DNA from: CAJXZP01 sp963974475
Lineage (GTDB): Bacteria > Bacteroidota > Bacteroidia > Flavobacteriales_G > Salibacteraceae
DNA: 64,000 nucleotides
Assembly (NCBI GenBank): GCA_963974475.1
Contig: CAXBCR010000020.1
Coordinates: forward strand, 1-64,000
Reading direction: 5' to 3'
Made by a program: the position numbers and the translations under genes. Under the pieces are notes generated by a model that was not told the DNA's origin, did not search any database, and worked only from the letters and a program-made list of their open reading frames with translations. Below, piece by piece: positions 35,202 to 45,613 of the stretch (the stretch's first letter is position 1; each line of letters opens with the position of its first letter).

Positions 35202-36494
35202 TTAAAAGGAATCGGTTGAACTTCCAGAATTACCTCCACCCGTCTTATTCTTGTCGAATGTAAAGCTCATTGTAAATTGTAGTGTGTTTGCTAAAGGTGA
35301 AACTCCGGCAATGTTTTGATTGCTTACATAAAAAGGAACAAGGTATGAAATGTCCATTGCAAATACGTTGTATTTTAGACCTACCCCAAAGGACAAGTAT
35401 TTTCGATTACCTTTTGTTGAATGTTCTGTGAAATATCCAGTCCTTGCGGCAAATACATGGTTATACCAGTATTCTAGTCCAAATCCGAATGCCATTTCGC
35501 GTAATTCTTCATTAAATACACTTCCTGATTTGATGTCTGCTTGGCCATCTGAATTTAGAATGTAATTTCCTGAATTATCTTTAATAGGTTCTCCAGGAGC
35601 ATCATACCAACTGGTGAAAATTGCATTTGCAGGAGATCTGTTTGGGTCTCTTCCTGCTACAATTTGATCTTTCCCATTTACCTTATCGTATATTGGGGGA
35701 GTAGGAACTAATAATTTATTCATATCAATTACTAATCCTAAATCGTTGTAGTCATCCAAGTGTACGGTTAAGTTACCACCAAACTTAAAGTTCATAGGTA
35801 AAAAATCTTGTTGATTTAAATTAGAGTAAGTCATTTTGTTTCCAATGTTGCTAATCCCTGTTCCAAATGCGAGGGTTGCATCCTTTTCTCCTATAACTAT
35901 ATCATCATTTTGATAATAAGCAAAGATATCAGAGGCTACTGCTAAACCCGGTTTTGTATCTGCTCCACCAACGGTTTGGCCCGCAGTTAGGTTTGAATAA
36001 ACAAATCGCAATGAAATGCTCATCGAAAAACGTTCGGCTAATTTACGAGAATAAGCCGCATCCAATGAAAATTCATTTGGATTGTGGGAGATGGTTGGAT
36101 TACCAAATTCGTCCGTAAATTGAATTTCGCCCAATGTGAAATAACGTAATGAAGCACCAATAGCCGACATTTTATCGATTTTTTTCATCCCAGCTAAATA
36201 CGACAGGCTAATTCCAGGTATTAAATTAGATAGCCAAGGGGTATATGAAAGTCCTAACACAGCATCTTCTTCCATAAATACTAATTTGGCAGCATTATGA
36301 AAATTGTCATATACATCTGGACTTGTAGCTGCACCTACAGAACCCAGCGCTCCATGACGTGCATCAGGGGTAATCGTTAAAAATGGAACTGCTGTAGTAA
36401 TCGTGTTTTGAGGTTTTGACTGACTAAAAACCTTATTCGATAATATGGATACTAATGCAATTGTACTAATTGCAATTAATTTAAGTGACTTCAT
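35202..36494 (-). CDS. porV: Type IX secretion outer-membrane shuttle protein PorV
   Basis: The 430-residue beta-barrel of the FadL/PorV family has a signal peptide (about 1-25). The signature mature start FLTITPDARHGALGSVGAATSPD is clear. PorV takes cargo C-terminal domains from the SprA translocon to the PorU sortase. It starts 62 bases after porU ends, consistent with joint expression. Confidence 0.95.
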   Translation of the reverse strand: MKSLKLIAISTIALVSILSNKVFSQSKPQNTITTAVPFLTITPDARHGALGSVGAATSPDVYDNFHNAAKLVFMEEDAVLGLSYTPWLSNLIPGISLSYLAGMKKIDKMSAIGASLRYFTLGEIQFTDEFGNPTISHNPNEFSLDAAYSRKLAERFSMSISLRFVYSNLTAGQTVGGADTKPGLAVASDIFAYYQNDDIVIGEKDATLAFGTGISNIGNKMTYSNLNQQDFLPMNFKFGGNLTVHLDDYNDLGLVIDMNKLLVPTPPIYDKVNGKDQIVAGRDPNRSPANAIFTSWYDAPGEPIKDNSGNYILNSDGQADIKSGSVFNEELREMAFGFGLEYWYNHVFAARTGYFTEHSTKGNRKYLSFGVGLKYNVFAMDISYLVPFYVSNQNIAGVSPLANTLQFTMSFTFDKNKTGGGNSGSSTDSF

Positions 36495-36556
36495 CTATTT
36501 TTATACTAAATATATTGGCAAATATAGCGATTAACGGCTCTTTTTGGGATATGGTA

Positions 36557-39500
36557 TTAGAGAATAACTATTTTTTCAAACTTTTCTGCAGTTTGCCCCG
36601 AGCCATTGGTCACTTTTATTTTATAAATATAAGTGCCTTTTCCAATTCGGTCTCCATATTGATCTTTGCCATCCCAATTAATAGGTTGTGATTTGTAGCT
36701 TTCACTTTGTTCAATGTGGTCAATTGTTTTCACCAATTTTCCGGCTATGGTAAATACTTGAATGCGCACCTCTAGTTTTTGACCAATTGCATTATGGTCA
36801 AAATAAAAATCGGTGTTTGTTGTAAACGGATTTGGATAGTTCAAGACGTGGTTTATGGTGAAGCCGTCAGAGTTTGAAACCACAAATTCAGTAAACGCTT
36901 CGCTAGAATTATTATATACATCCCATACCTTAAGGCGTAATGTGTGTTTGCCTTCTGATAAATTACTGAGATTATAGGATACGGTACCCTTTTGGTAGGA
37001 ATCTAAGTCTGATTCGTAAAAGTCATTTAGTGTGATGGTATTGGATGTATTCTCATCCAATACTGCTACAATATCGTGTCCAATTCCGTTCCCGACCGTA
37101 TTGATACCGTTTTCGTCAAATACCTTCGCTAACAATAATGGGTTTTGATCCGTCATACCACCCAATATAAAAGACTCATCATTCATCCATAAATTAATTG
37201 AAGGTCCTTGTTTATCGCTTTCCGGATCACCATCTTGTCCGCCAATAATGAATTTTTCATACGCACCCGAAGCATCTTGTTTACCATTTTCAGCGTAGTA
37301 ACTTATTTTACCTGCTCCATATTTGAAATTAATGTCTTTGGGTACAATAAAAGTAAATTCGAAATCACCGTTGGTTACAGAGGCCTTACCATTAAATAAG
37401 GCGTTATTTTGAGTTTCAAATTTAAAAACTCCGTTTCCATCGTTGTTCAACGTTGATTGTTGTTTTCGCTGTCCAAAAATTGTTGGGTAAATAACGCCAT
37501 TAAAATTTGTGAGTTTTTGATTAAACTCATCCGTAATTATACCCGTTACGGTTACTTTTTGTAAAGATTTAATGGTGTCGGAAACGGTATTAGTCAGCAC
37601 TTTATATTTCGGGTAGCCAAGTTGAGCCGCTGGGTCGCCAAGTAAAGAAAAGTTTCTGTAATTAATATTTGCTCCGCCAATTTTTGACTTGAGTAAAAGG
37701 TCTCCTAATCTAGGCCATTCACCGTCTACTTTTTCAAATGCTACATTGAAAAACTTAGTGGTTAATTCGAAATTTGGAGAGGAGTAAACCAATCGAGTAG
37801 TGGAGAGTAAGGATACTGCTCCTCCATTTGGATTGAGAATCATATACTCTCCAGCAGAAGTCCTTTCAGGGTCATCAAAACGGCTAAACTCGCAGGTAGC
37901 CGTTACATATAAGGTTAGGTTATCAATGTTTCGATAGCCTCTAATTTGAGGAACCCCCAAAACGCGTTCAACTGTTAAACCTAATTCACCTCCATGGCCA
38001 ACGTAGTTGATTATTAGAGACCCTGACTCGGTAGCTTGGTCAATGGCTTTGTTTACATCAGGATAGGTGCTGCCACCCGCGTTACTAACTTGTTGGTACG
38101 CATCTAGGTAAATTTTATTGATGTTAAATTGCGGATATTCTGAATCAATTTTTGATGCCAGAATGTCAGATTGTTTCATGTGGATATTAGAATCCTCGTC
38201 ATCTCCTATAAATGTAACTTGGTTTTTCCATGGTTTTAAATTTACCGGAGAAGACATGTAATGGATTGTTTTGTCAATCATAGTTTGGGCTTGAGCCGTT
38301 GAATGTGCGATAATTCTCCCAATTCCAATATCCAATGTGGAGTTTAAAGCATCACTTTCATGATTGTCTAAAAAACCAATGTAGTCATCTGTAACATACG
38401 AATCTAAAGGTGATCTGGAATCATAAGATTGATACGCTGGGACTAGATTTGTGTTTTCAGGAATCCGGTCTTTATAATCATACGATGCGTCTCCCAATAG
38501 CAAAACGTACTTGAGCATTTTGGCAGGGTCATTTCCTGCTCGGTCGTACAGCATTTTATTAAATGATTTAATAGCAGTAATATCTTGACTGCCAGATGAA
38601 AATTCGTTGTAAAGTTGTTGGGTCGTTACTACAATGGTGTTTAGCTTACTGTTGTTACGATGAAACTCTGCCAATTGATTCGCTTGATTGATAAGGGAAG
38701 GATGAGTTACAATAACGTAATCGGCACTTTGTATAGCGTGTAAATCTTGATTCGGTACGTCACCAAAGTTTTTTGGACTCAAAAAATTGGACGAGTTAAA
38801 TAATACGTATTCATTAATTTGTCCACCCAAATCCTTAAAGCCTTGGTTGGATACGGTCATTTCTGAAACGTTGGTAGGTGATGTAACATTCCAAACACGT
38901 GCTGTGGAAGCATTGGAAAGATTGTATTGAATGACATTTGCATTTTTGGATTGAAGATTTCGAAATGGCATTTGGGAGCCAACTAAAGAAAGTGATCTTT
39001 CACAATTTATTTCTAAATAATCAATCCATCCGTTATCGGAGGAACTTGGGTTACTAAATGCAACAGAAATTGAAAAGTTGTCGGATGGGATATTAAAATC
39101 GTTATTTCCACCTGCTATTCCTGCTAATGGACGATAATTGCCGGAAGAAACCCCTGAATGAGAAATAGTCATTATTTCGGAACCTCCTACGCTGAATTTA
39201 AAATTAGAAGGTCTTCCAATAACTCGAAAAGCCATTCTAGCTCTTAAATTTGCGGTGTTAGCAATTGCATTTGGGAATGAAAATGGGAAGGTTTGAGTTT
39301 TATTAAAACTAAAGGACTCTCCGTACCAATTTCTTCCAGATTTCACAAAGTTGACCAAATCCACTTCATGGAATTGATGCGCGTTGAATGAACTTACAGT
39401 TACATCTGCACTATTCGTAATGGGTGCATTTGTAGTGATTCGTTTAGGGAGTCCAATGGCGTAATCGGTGGTAATAAAGTAATAAGTAGTATCAGAAAAC

Positions 39501-40333
39501 AAATTGGTTTCATGGTAAAACTTGTCACCGTTTACTTTCCAGCGGTTTGGGTCTTGCCCATAAAACAAAAGATAATCTCCAGAATTGAAGTTTCCATCAC
39601 CGCCATCCACAATCTCAATGGCATTTTCTTCCAAATCGTCTAGTCTAGGCACAAAATTGTCGAAAGGTAAATAGCCTCCACCGTTACCAAAAAGTCTTAC
39701 TTGGTCTGAGGTCAAATTAGTGGTATTGAATCCCATGGCGTTCAAATCCGCAAAAGAGACTTTATATATTCCATCTTTTGTAACGCCAATTTTCACCCAT
39801 TTCCCGTATCTTAAAACCGAGTTCACTTTGAAGTTCCAATCTGCGGCAGTAAGTGATCGGTCGTTTTTAGGAATTATTTCGTACGAAAATCTAGTAGCTT
39901 TTCTAATTTCTTGGGTATTGGGGTCCTTATATATAGGACTAATAGTTATGGTTGCAATTGGTTTTTTTCGAAACCATGATACAGAAACAGAATTTTTTAA
40001 GTGGTTAGCCACATTTTTACTTAGTAATGATTTTTGTTCTTCTGGATTTAGAGGAGCAGATTCCAAGATAGAAACTACCAAGGAAGCACTATTGGCAGAA
40101 GACGGTAAATAAACCGTTTTTGAGAAACTTGGTATTGAATCATGGGGGAAATCGTAATGTGCTCCAGAAAACTGAAGTAAATTAATCTTCTCATCGTCTA
40201 ATGTTGAGAAAATTAAAGGGGTACTCCATTGTAATTCAACTTCATTTGTTAATGTGCTTCCAATTTCATTGCTTTGTGCCAACAAGTTGACACTTGAGAT
40301 GAGTATTAAAATGGGGAACAATAATTTTTTCAT
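36557..40333 (-). CDS. porU: Type IX secretion sortase PorU
   Basis: The protein has 1258 residues from ATG 40333, with a signal peptide ending LLAQ. The gingipain-type (C25) protease domain has catalytic His780 in YVGHGG and Cys814 in TATCEF. The C-terminal 95 residues resemble a type IX sorting domain (NYPNPF at its start, GTYIYKIKV at its end), as in other PorU proteins. PorU removes cargo sorting domains and links cargo to anionic LPS. An in-frame TTG two codons upstream is not preferred. Confidence 0.95.
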   Translation of the reverse strand: MKKLLFPILILISSVNLLAQSNEIGSTLTNEVELQWSTPLIFSTLDDEKINLLQFSGAHYDFPHDSIPSFSKTVYLPSSANSASLVVSILESAPLNPEEQKSLLSKNVANHLKNSVSVSWFRKKPIATITISPIYKDPNTQEIRKATRFSYEIIPKNDRSLTAADWNFKVNSVLRYGKWVKIGVTKDGIYKVSFADLNAMGFNTTNLTSDQVRLFGNGGGYLPFDNFVPRLDDLEENAIEIVDGGDGNFNSGDYLLFYGQDPNRWKVNGDKFYHETNLFSDTTYYFITTDYAIGLPKRITTNAPITNSADVTVSSFNAHQFHEVDLVNFVKSGRNWYGESFSFNKTQTFPFSFPNAIANTANLRARMAFRVIGRPSNFKFSVGGSEIMTISHSGVSSGNYRPLAGIAGGNNDFNIPSDNFSISVAFSNPSSSDNGWIDYLEINCERSLSLVGSQMPFRNLQSKNANVIQYNLSNASTARVWNVTSPTNVSEMTVSNQGFKDLGGQINEYVLFNSSNFLSPKNFGDVPNQDLHAIQSADYVIVTHPSLINQANQLAEFHRNNSKLNTIVVTTQQLYNEFSSGSQDITAIKSFNKMLYDRAGNDPAKMLKYVLLLGDASYDYKDRIPENTNLVPAYQSYDSRSPLDSYVTDDYIGFLDNHESDALNSTLDIGIGRIIAHSTAQAQTMIDKTIHYMSSPVNLKPWKNQVTFIGDDEDSNIHMKQSDILASKIDSEYPQFNINKIYLDAYQQVSNAGGSTYPDVNKAIDQATESGSLIINYVGHGGELGLTVERVLGVPQIRGYRNIDNLTLYVTATCEFSRFDDPERTSAGEYMILNPNGGAVSLLSTTRLVYSSPNFELTTKFFNVAFEKVDGEWPRLGDLLLKSKIGGANINYRNFSLLGDPAAQLGYPKYKVLTNTVSDTIKSLQKVTVTGIITDEFNQKLTNFNGVIYPTIFGQRKQQSTLNNDGNGVFKFETQNNALFNGKASVTNGDFEFTFIVPKDINFKYGAGKISYYAENGKQDASGAYEKFIIGGQDGDPESDKQGPSINLWMNDESFILGGMTDQNPLLLAKVFDENGINTVGNGIGHDIVAVLDENTSNTITLNDFYESDLDSYQKGTVSYNLSNLSEGKHTLRLKVWDVYNNSSEAFTEFVVSNSDGFTINHVLNYPNPFTTNTDFYFDHNAIGQKLEVRIQVFTIAGKLVKTIDHIEQSESYKSQPINWDGKDQYGDRIGKGTYIYKIKVTNGSGQTAEKFEKIVIL

Positions 40334-40494
40334 TTTCAAGTTTGTTTGGTGAATTTAAAGCTTCACATCATTTATTTTGTGGACAAAGAACGAAAGTATG
40401 GATTAAATATTGCGAAAGTTTATTTAGATGAGGAATATTGGTTTCGCAAACCAAATTAATTCGCTATACTTGCCACGTGCAACTAGATTGGGAT

Positions 40495-41475
40495 ATGTAT
40501 AAAAGAGATTTAAAAGGATTGGCATTGATGCTATACTTATTATTGAGTATTGGGAATGAGGTATTTGCTCAAGACCCCCAATTTTCTCAATTCTATGCAA
40601 ATCCGCTATATACTAATCCAGCCTTTGCAGGGTCGGATATTAATCCAAGGATTGTGCTAAATTACCGTGATCAATGGCCTAAATTGCCAGGCGGGTTTAC
40701 TACGTATAGTGTTTCCGCAGATCAATATGTAAATTTTCTTAAAGGTGGTGTTGGATTACAGGTTTATCAAGATAATGCAGCAAACGGTACTATTAAAACA
40801 TTTAGTGCTTCTTTGTCTTATGCTTATACTTTAGAAATAAACAGGGATGTTTCGTTGAAATTCGGTGGTCAAGCGGGCTATTGGCAAAAGTCATTGGATT
40901 GGGCAGGTCTCACGTTTGGTGATATGATTGATGAACGTTATGGTTTTGTGTATAAAACAGATGAGCCATTTGGCGATGCTAGCGTAAATGCACCCGATTT
41001 TTCTTCAGGATTATTATTGTATAGTAAAGATTGGTACATTGGTGGGGCAGTGCATCATATTACCCAACCCAAAGAAAGTTTTTTTGGAGGTGACGCTTCT
41101 TTATATAGAAGATATACCTTTCAAGCGGGTGCCACTTTTGCACTAGATAAAGGACATCCAGATGAAGGGTCTGTTTCTCCAGCCTTTATTTATATGAAAC
41201 AGGGTGAGTCCTCTCAATTTAATTTGGGTATGTACGGAAGAATGAGTGTTTTTACCGTAGGACTTTGGTACAGATTTAATGCAAGAAATAGCGATGCTTT
41301 AATTGCACTAATCGGGTTACAAACCGATAAGTTTAAATTCGGGTATAGTTACGATATTACCGTTTCTAATTTGAATGGTTCAACTGGTGGAGCGCATGAG
41401 ATTTCACTCGGTTTTAAATTGAAAAGGCACACAAAAAGAGCAAAAGTAAGAGCGTTGCAATGCCCAAGTTGGTAA
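40495..41475 (+). CDS. Second PorP/SprF family type IX secretion protein
   Basis: The protein has 326 residues from ATG 40495. The frame is open back to TTG 40438, but that part lacks signal-peptide character. The signal ends EVFAQ, and the mature start DPQFSQFYANPLYTNPAFAGSDINPR is the family signature. The body is a beta-barrel. It is divergent from porU and 52 bases before gldJ. Family members anchor particular surface adhesins or complete the export complex. Confidence 0.9.
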   Translation: MYKRDLKGLALMLYLLLSIGNEVFAQDPQFSQFYANPLYTNPAFAGSDINPRIVLNYRDQWPKLPGGFTTYSVSADQYVNFLKGGVGLQVYQDNAANGTIKTFSASLSYAYTLEINRDVSLKFGGQAGYWQKSLDWAGLTFGDMIDERYGFVYKTDEPFGDASVNAPDFSSGLLLYSKDWYIGGAVHHITQPKESFFGGDASLYRRYTFQAGATFALDKGHPDEGSVSPAFIYMKQGESSQFNLGMYGRMSVFTVGLWYRFNARNSDALIALIGLQTDKFKFGYSYDITVSNLNGSTGGAHEISLGFKLKRHTKRAKVRALQCPSW

Positions 41476-41527
41476 TGTAGGATAAAATATTATTTTTACC
41501 ACAGCGTTATAGCGGAATAAAATTAAG

Positions 41528-43006
41528 ATGATGAAAAAGACAATATTAGCTTTAGTGACTGTTTCTTTGATAGTTGGCTCGTGTAATTATGAGCAATCAT
41601 CTGTAACAGGATGGGATTATGACAACAAAGATAACGGTGATTTCCAGAAAGCTCCCTTCGTAGAGCAGGAAACCGGACCAAATTTAGTGTTGGTTGAGGG
41701 TGGTACATTCACCATGGGTAGAGTTACCGATGATGTAATGAACAATTGGGAAAATACTCCAAGACGTGTTTCTGTATCTTCATTTTATATAGACCAAACC
41801 GAAGTTAAAAATATTGATTGGTTAGAATATTTATATTGGGTTAAACGTATCTATCAAGATGATTATCCTGAGGTATATGAAGCTGCATTGCCAGATACAC
41901 TAGTATGGCGTGATAAGTTAGCATATAATGAGCCTTACGTTGATTATTATTTACGTCATCCTGCCACTAGAGATTATCCTGTAGTTGGTGTTTCATGGAA
42001 ACAGGCTACTGAGTTTTGTGCATGGAGAACCGATCGTGTGAATGAGCAAATTATGATTCGTGAAGGTTTTTATAACCATAATCCAAATCAGGTTTCGGAT
42101 GATAACTTTAACACAGAAGCTTATTTATACGGACAATATGAAGGGGATAGAAATACCGAAGGAGTAGATTGGGATGGTCCAAATAGTCCAGGTTACAGAA
42201 ATGTAAAAATGGAAGATGGTATTCTTTTACCAAAGTATAGATTACCTACTGAAGCAGAATGGGAATATGCCGCTTATGGTTTAATTGGAAATTCATTAGG
42301 AGAAAATGTAATTGAAAGAAGACAATGGCCTTGGAATGGACATGCAATGCGTAATCCAGAAGATGCGTACATGGGTGCTATGTTGGCTAACTATAAAAGA
42401 GGACGTGGTGATAACATGGGTACTGCCGGAGCCTTAAATGATAATGCAGATATTACTGCTCCAGTATATCAATATTGGCCTAACGATTATGGCTTATATA
42501 ACATGGCTGGAAATGTGAATGAATGGGTGATGGACGTTTATCGTGCGACTACCAGTGAAGATGCATCAGACTTTAGATCTTTTAGAGGGAATGATTATCA
42601 AAAAATCGCTCGTGATGAGGATGGTTATATTGCTGAAAAGGATTCTTTGGGTAGAATGATTCACCAGGATGTGGAAGCCGAAGATGCGAAAGACAGACGT
42701 AATTATAGAAGAGCGGATAACATCAATTATTTAGATGGTGATTTTGAAACCCAATATGATGCTAACGTTTGGAAGGGCGAAGCAGAAGTGGAAGGTCCTG
42801 AATCAAATGGAATGTATGAGTATGGTACTCAATCATTGGTTAATGATCATTCTAGAGTGTATAAAGGTGGCTCTTGGAAAGATAGAGCGTATTGGTTGCA
42901 CCCAGGAACAAGAAGATTTTTAAATGAAGACTTATCTACCGATAATATCGGTTTTAGATGTGCAATGGATAGAATGGGTTCTCCAACAGGATTAGGTTCT
43001 AGATAA
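41528..43006 (+). CDS. gldJ: Gliding motility lipoprotein GldJ
   Basis: The 492-residue lipoprotein has lipobox IVGSC. The body is a formylglycine-generating-enzyme-like domain (VEGGTFTMGR, LPTEAEWEYAAYG, MAGNVNEWVMD, VYKGGSWKDRAYW), paralogous to GldK. The mature N-terminus SSVTGWDYDNKDNGDFQK is typical of GldJ. GldJ stabilises GldK and is needed for gliding and secretion. A terminator follows the stop. Confidence 0.94.
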   Translation: MMKKTILALVTVSLIVGSCNYEQSSVTGWDYDNKDNGDFQKAPFVEQETGPNLVLVEGGTFTMGRVTDDVMNNWENTPRRVSVSSFYIDQTEVKNIDWLEYLYWVKRIYQDDYPEVYEAALPDTLVWRDKLAYNEPYVDYYLRHPATRDYPVVGVSWKQATEFCAWRTDRVNEQIMIREGFYNHNPNQVSDDNFNTEAYLYGQYEGDRNTEGVDWDGPNSPGYRNVKMEDGILLPKYRLPTEAEWEYAAYGLIGNSLGENVIERRQWPWNGHAMRNPEDAYMGAMLANYKRGRGDNMGTAGALNDNADITAPVYQYWPNDYGLYNMAGNVNEWVMDVYRATTSEDASDFRSFRGNDYQKIARDEDGYIAEKDSLGRMIHQDVEAEDAKDRRNYRRADNINYLDGDFETQYDANVWKGEAEVEGPESNGMYEYGTQSLVNDHSRVYKGGSWKDRAYWLHPGTRRFLNEDLSTDNIGFRCAMDRMGSPTGLGSR

Positions 43007-43027
43007 TCATATCTTAATAACATTATT

Positions 43028-43064
43028 AAAAAAGCCATTTGTCTATTGATGAATGGCTTTTTTT
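43028..43064 (+). terminator. Terminator after gldJ
   Basis: A 9-bp stem (43031-43039 with 43052-43060) is preceded by A and followed by T (43058-43064). It lies 22 bases after the gldJ stop and ends 26 bases before murF. Confidence 0.75.
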
Positions 43065-43089
43065 GTAGTCTACTTTTGAAATAAGTAAT

Positions 43090-44385
43090 ATGCATTACAT
43101 GATAGAAGAAATTTACAGACTGTATAAAAAAAGTGGTGTTGTTTCTACCGACACTCGTAACATTCAAGATGGATGTTTGTTTTTTGCCTTAAAAGGAGAT
43201 AATTTTAATGGGAATACATTTGCGCAGGACGCTATTAAGGCAGGTGCTGCTTCAGCAATTGTAGATGAAGAAGAGTTTCATACGGAAGGTCAAACTATTT
43301 TAGTAGAATCTGTATTAGGTACGCTGCAAGAACTTGCCACATTTCATCGGTCGAAATTAAATATTCCCGTAATTGCGGTCACCGGGTCTAATGGTAAAAC
43401 CACAAGTAAGGAATTAATTAATGCGGTGTTATCCAAAAAGTATAACGTGGCTTATACCTATGGAAATTTAAATAATCATATTGGAGTTCCGATAACACTT
43501 TTAAGTGTTTCAGAGGCGCATGATATTGCATTAATTGAAATGGGTGATAATCACCCTAGGGAAGTGGCTTTGTTATGTGAATTTGCACAACCAGATTTTG
43601 GGTTTGTTACCAATGTGGGAAAGGATCATTTGGAAGGTTTTGGGTCTTTTGAAAAAAATATTTTAGCAAAAAAAGAAGTTTTTGATTATTTAGAGACAAA
43701 AAACGGGACCGTTTTTGTAGATAAATCGGATGAACTCGTTTCTAGCATGATTCCAAGCCATGTAGAAGTTGTTACCTATGGAATTAAAGAGGGTTTTTCT
43801 TGTGTTACCTATCAGGACTCTAACCCATTAGTCGCTTTTACGGATGAATTAGGAAAACGAGTAGAAAGCAATTTGTTTGGGGAGTTTAATTTCAAAAACA
43901 TTCAGCTAGCCTATTGCATTGGCAAATACTTTAAGGTTAATCTGTCAGATATTTCGGATGCTTTATCGAATTACCTACCCGACAACAATCGTTCTCAGGT
44001 GGTGAAAACCGGTAGAAATACACTTGTTATGGATGCATATAATGCAAATCCGTCATCTGTAGAGGAAGCCGTGAATAGTTTTGCCGACATGGATACAGAT
44101 AAGCCTAAATGGGTGGTTTTGGGCGATATGTTTGAGCTTGGTTCCTATAGCAAGGAAGAGCATCAGAATATGGCGGAACTGGCTGTCTCAAAGAATTTTG
44201 ACGCATTGATTTTGATTGGCGAAAATTATTCGCTCACTAATCAACCCCAATCGGCAGCGGTGAAAATATTTCCAAAAAAAGTGGATGCTGAATTATATAT
44301 AAAAAAAATCGCCCCCGAAGGAGCGATAATTCTATTAAAAGGCTCACGCGGAATGCGTTTAGAAAGCCTTAAACCATTATTTTAA
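43090..44385 (+). CDS. murF: UDP-N-acetylmuramoyl-tripeptide--D-alanyl-D-alanine ligase
   Basis: The 431-residue Mur ligase has P-loop VTGSNGKTTSKE, NLNNHIGVP and DAYNANPSSVEEA motifs. It adds D-Ala-D-Ala to the peptidoglycan precursor. The start could be ATG 43090 or ATG 43099. The gldJ-murF pairing is common in Flavobacteriia. It is convergent with the acyl-CoA dehydrogenase, 3 bases between stops. Confidence 0.95.
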   Translation: MHYMIEEIYRLYKKSGVVSTDTRNIQDGCLFFALKGDNFNGNTFAQDAIKAGAASAIVDEEEFHTEGQTILVESVLGTLQELATFHRSKLNIPVIAVTGSNGKTTSKELINAVLSKKYNVAYTYGNLNNHIGVPITLLSVSEAHDIALIEMGDNHPREVALLCEFAQPDFGFVTNVGKDHLEGFGSFEKNILAKKEVFDYLETKNGTVFVDKSDELVSSMIPSHVEVVTYGIKEGFSCVTYQDSNPLVAFTDELGKRVESNLFGEFNFKNIQLAYCIGKYFKVNLSDISDALSNYLPDNNRSQVVKTGRNTLVMDAYNANPSSVEEAVNSFADMDTDKPKWVVLGDMFELGSYSKEEHQNMAELAVSKNFDALILIGENYSLTNQPQSAAVKIFPKKVDAELYIKKIAPEGAIILLKGSRGMRLESLKPLF

Positions 44386-44388
44386 TTC

Positions 44389-45528
44389 TTATTTAAGAAT
44401 AGATCGGCCAATAACAATTTTTTGAATTTCAGATGTGCCTTCGTATATTTGGGTGATTTTAGCATCACGCATCATTCTTTCTACATGGTATTCTTTAACG
44501 AATCCATATCCCCCATGAACTTGAACAGCCTCAACGGTTACTTCCATAGCAACTCTTGATGCAAATTCTTTTGCCATTGCGCCTGCTTTGGTAATTGATT
44601 TGTGTTCATCTTTTAGGTAAGCAGCTTGTAAACATAATAAACGTGCCGCTTCAACAGAAGTAGCCATGTCTGCAAGTTTAAAACTTATGGCTTGGTGTTC
44701 GGCAATTGGTTTCCCAAATGCGGTTCTTTCTTTTGCGTATTTTACAGATGCTTCAAAGGCTCCTGATGCAATACCCAACGCTTGGGAAGCAATACCAATT
44801 CTACCACCTTCTAAAATCATCATAGCGAATTTGAATCCAAATCCTTCTTCTCCAATAATGTTTTCTGCGGGCACTCTACAATCGTTAAACATTAAGGTAT
44901 GCGTATCAGAACTACGAATTCCTAATTTGTTTTCTTTAGCTCCAACAATAAAACCTTCCATTCCTCTTTCTACGATGAATGCGCTAATTCCTTTATGACC
45001 TAATTCTGGTTTAGTTTGAGCAATTACAATGTAAGTAGAAGCACTACTACCATTAGTAATCCAGTTTTTGGTACCATTCAAAATATAATGGTCGCCATCT
45101 TTAACAGCCATTGTTCTTTGAGACGTAGCATCAGAACCTGCTTCCGGTTCTGAAAGACAGAAAGCGCCAATTTTTTGACCAGAAGCAAGAGGTACCAAAT
45201 ATTTCATTTTTTGCTCTTCTGTTCCGTACTTTTCAAGACCCCAACATACTAAAGAATTGTTAACAGACATGGCTACAGAAATCGCAGCATCTACCTTAGA
45301 GATTTCTTCCATTGCCAATACGTAGGAAATAGTATCCATTCCACTACCTCCGTACTTTGGATCAACCATCATTCCCATGAAACCAAGTTCTCCAAGTTGA
45401 CGAATCTCGTCCTCTCCAAACCGTTGGTTTTCATCTCTTTCTAAAACTGTTTTTGCCACAACGTTTTGGGCAAAATCACGTGCGGCATCTCTTACTGCAA
45501 TTTGCTCTTCTGTTAACTGAAAATCCAT
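44389..45528 (-). CDS. Acyl-CoA dehydrogenase
   Basis: The 379-residue flavoprotein has the short-chain acyl-CoA dehydrogenase layout. FAD-binding stretches ISKVDAAIS and GAFCLSEPEAGSDA are present, with the C-terminal QIYEGTSEIQ carrying the likely catalytic glutamate. It oxidises acyl-CoA to enoyl-CoA using an electron-transfer flavoprotein. It is a single gene with its own 85-base upstream region shared with divergent anmK. Confidence 0.93.
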   Translation of the reverse strand: MDFQLTEEQIAVRDAARDFAQNVVAKTVLERDENQRFGEDEIRQLGELGFMGMMVDPKYGGSGMDTISYVLAMEEISKVDAAISVAMSVNNSLVCWGLEKYGTEEQKMKYLVPLASGQKIGAFCLSEPEAGSDATSQRTMAVKDGDHYILNGTKNWITNGSSASTYIVIAQTKPELGHKGISAFIVERGMEGFIVGAKENKLGIRSSDTHTLMFNDCRVPAENIIGEEGFGFKFAMMILEGGRIGIASQALGIASGAFEASVKYAKERTAFGKPIAEHQAISFKLADMATSVEAARLLCLQAAYLKDEHKSITKAGAMAKEFASRVAMEVTVEAVQVHGGYGFVKEYHVERMMRDAKITQIYEGTSEIQKIVIGRSILK

Positions 45529-45613
45529 TATTTTGTAATTATAATTTCTAAACTAATTTGGCAGCGAAGGTACGATTCTTAAAGAATAATTCCTATGAGA
45601 TAAATCAACTAAA

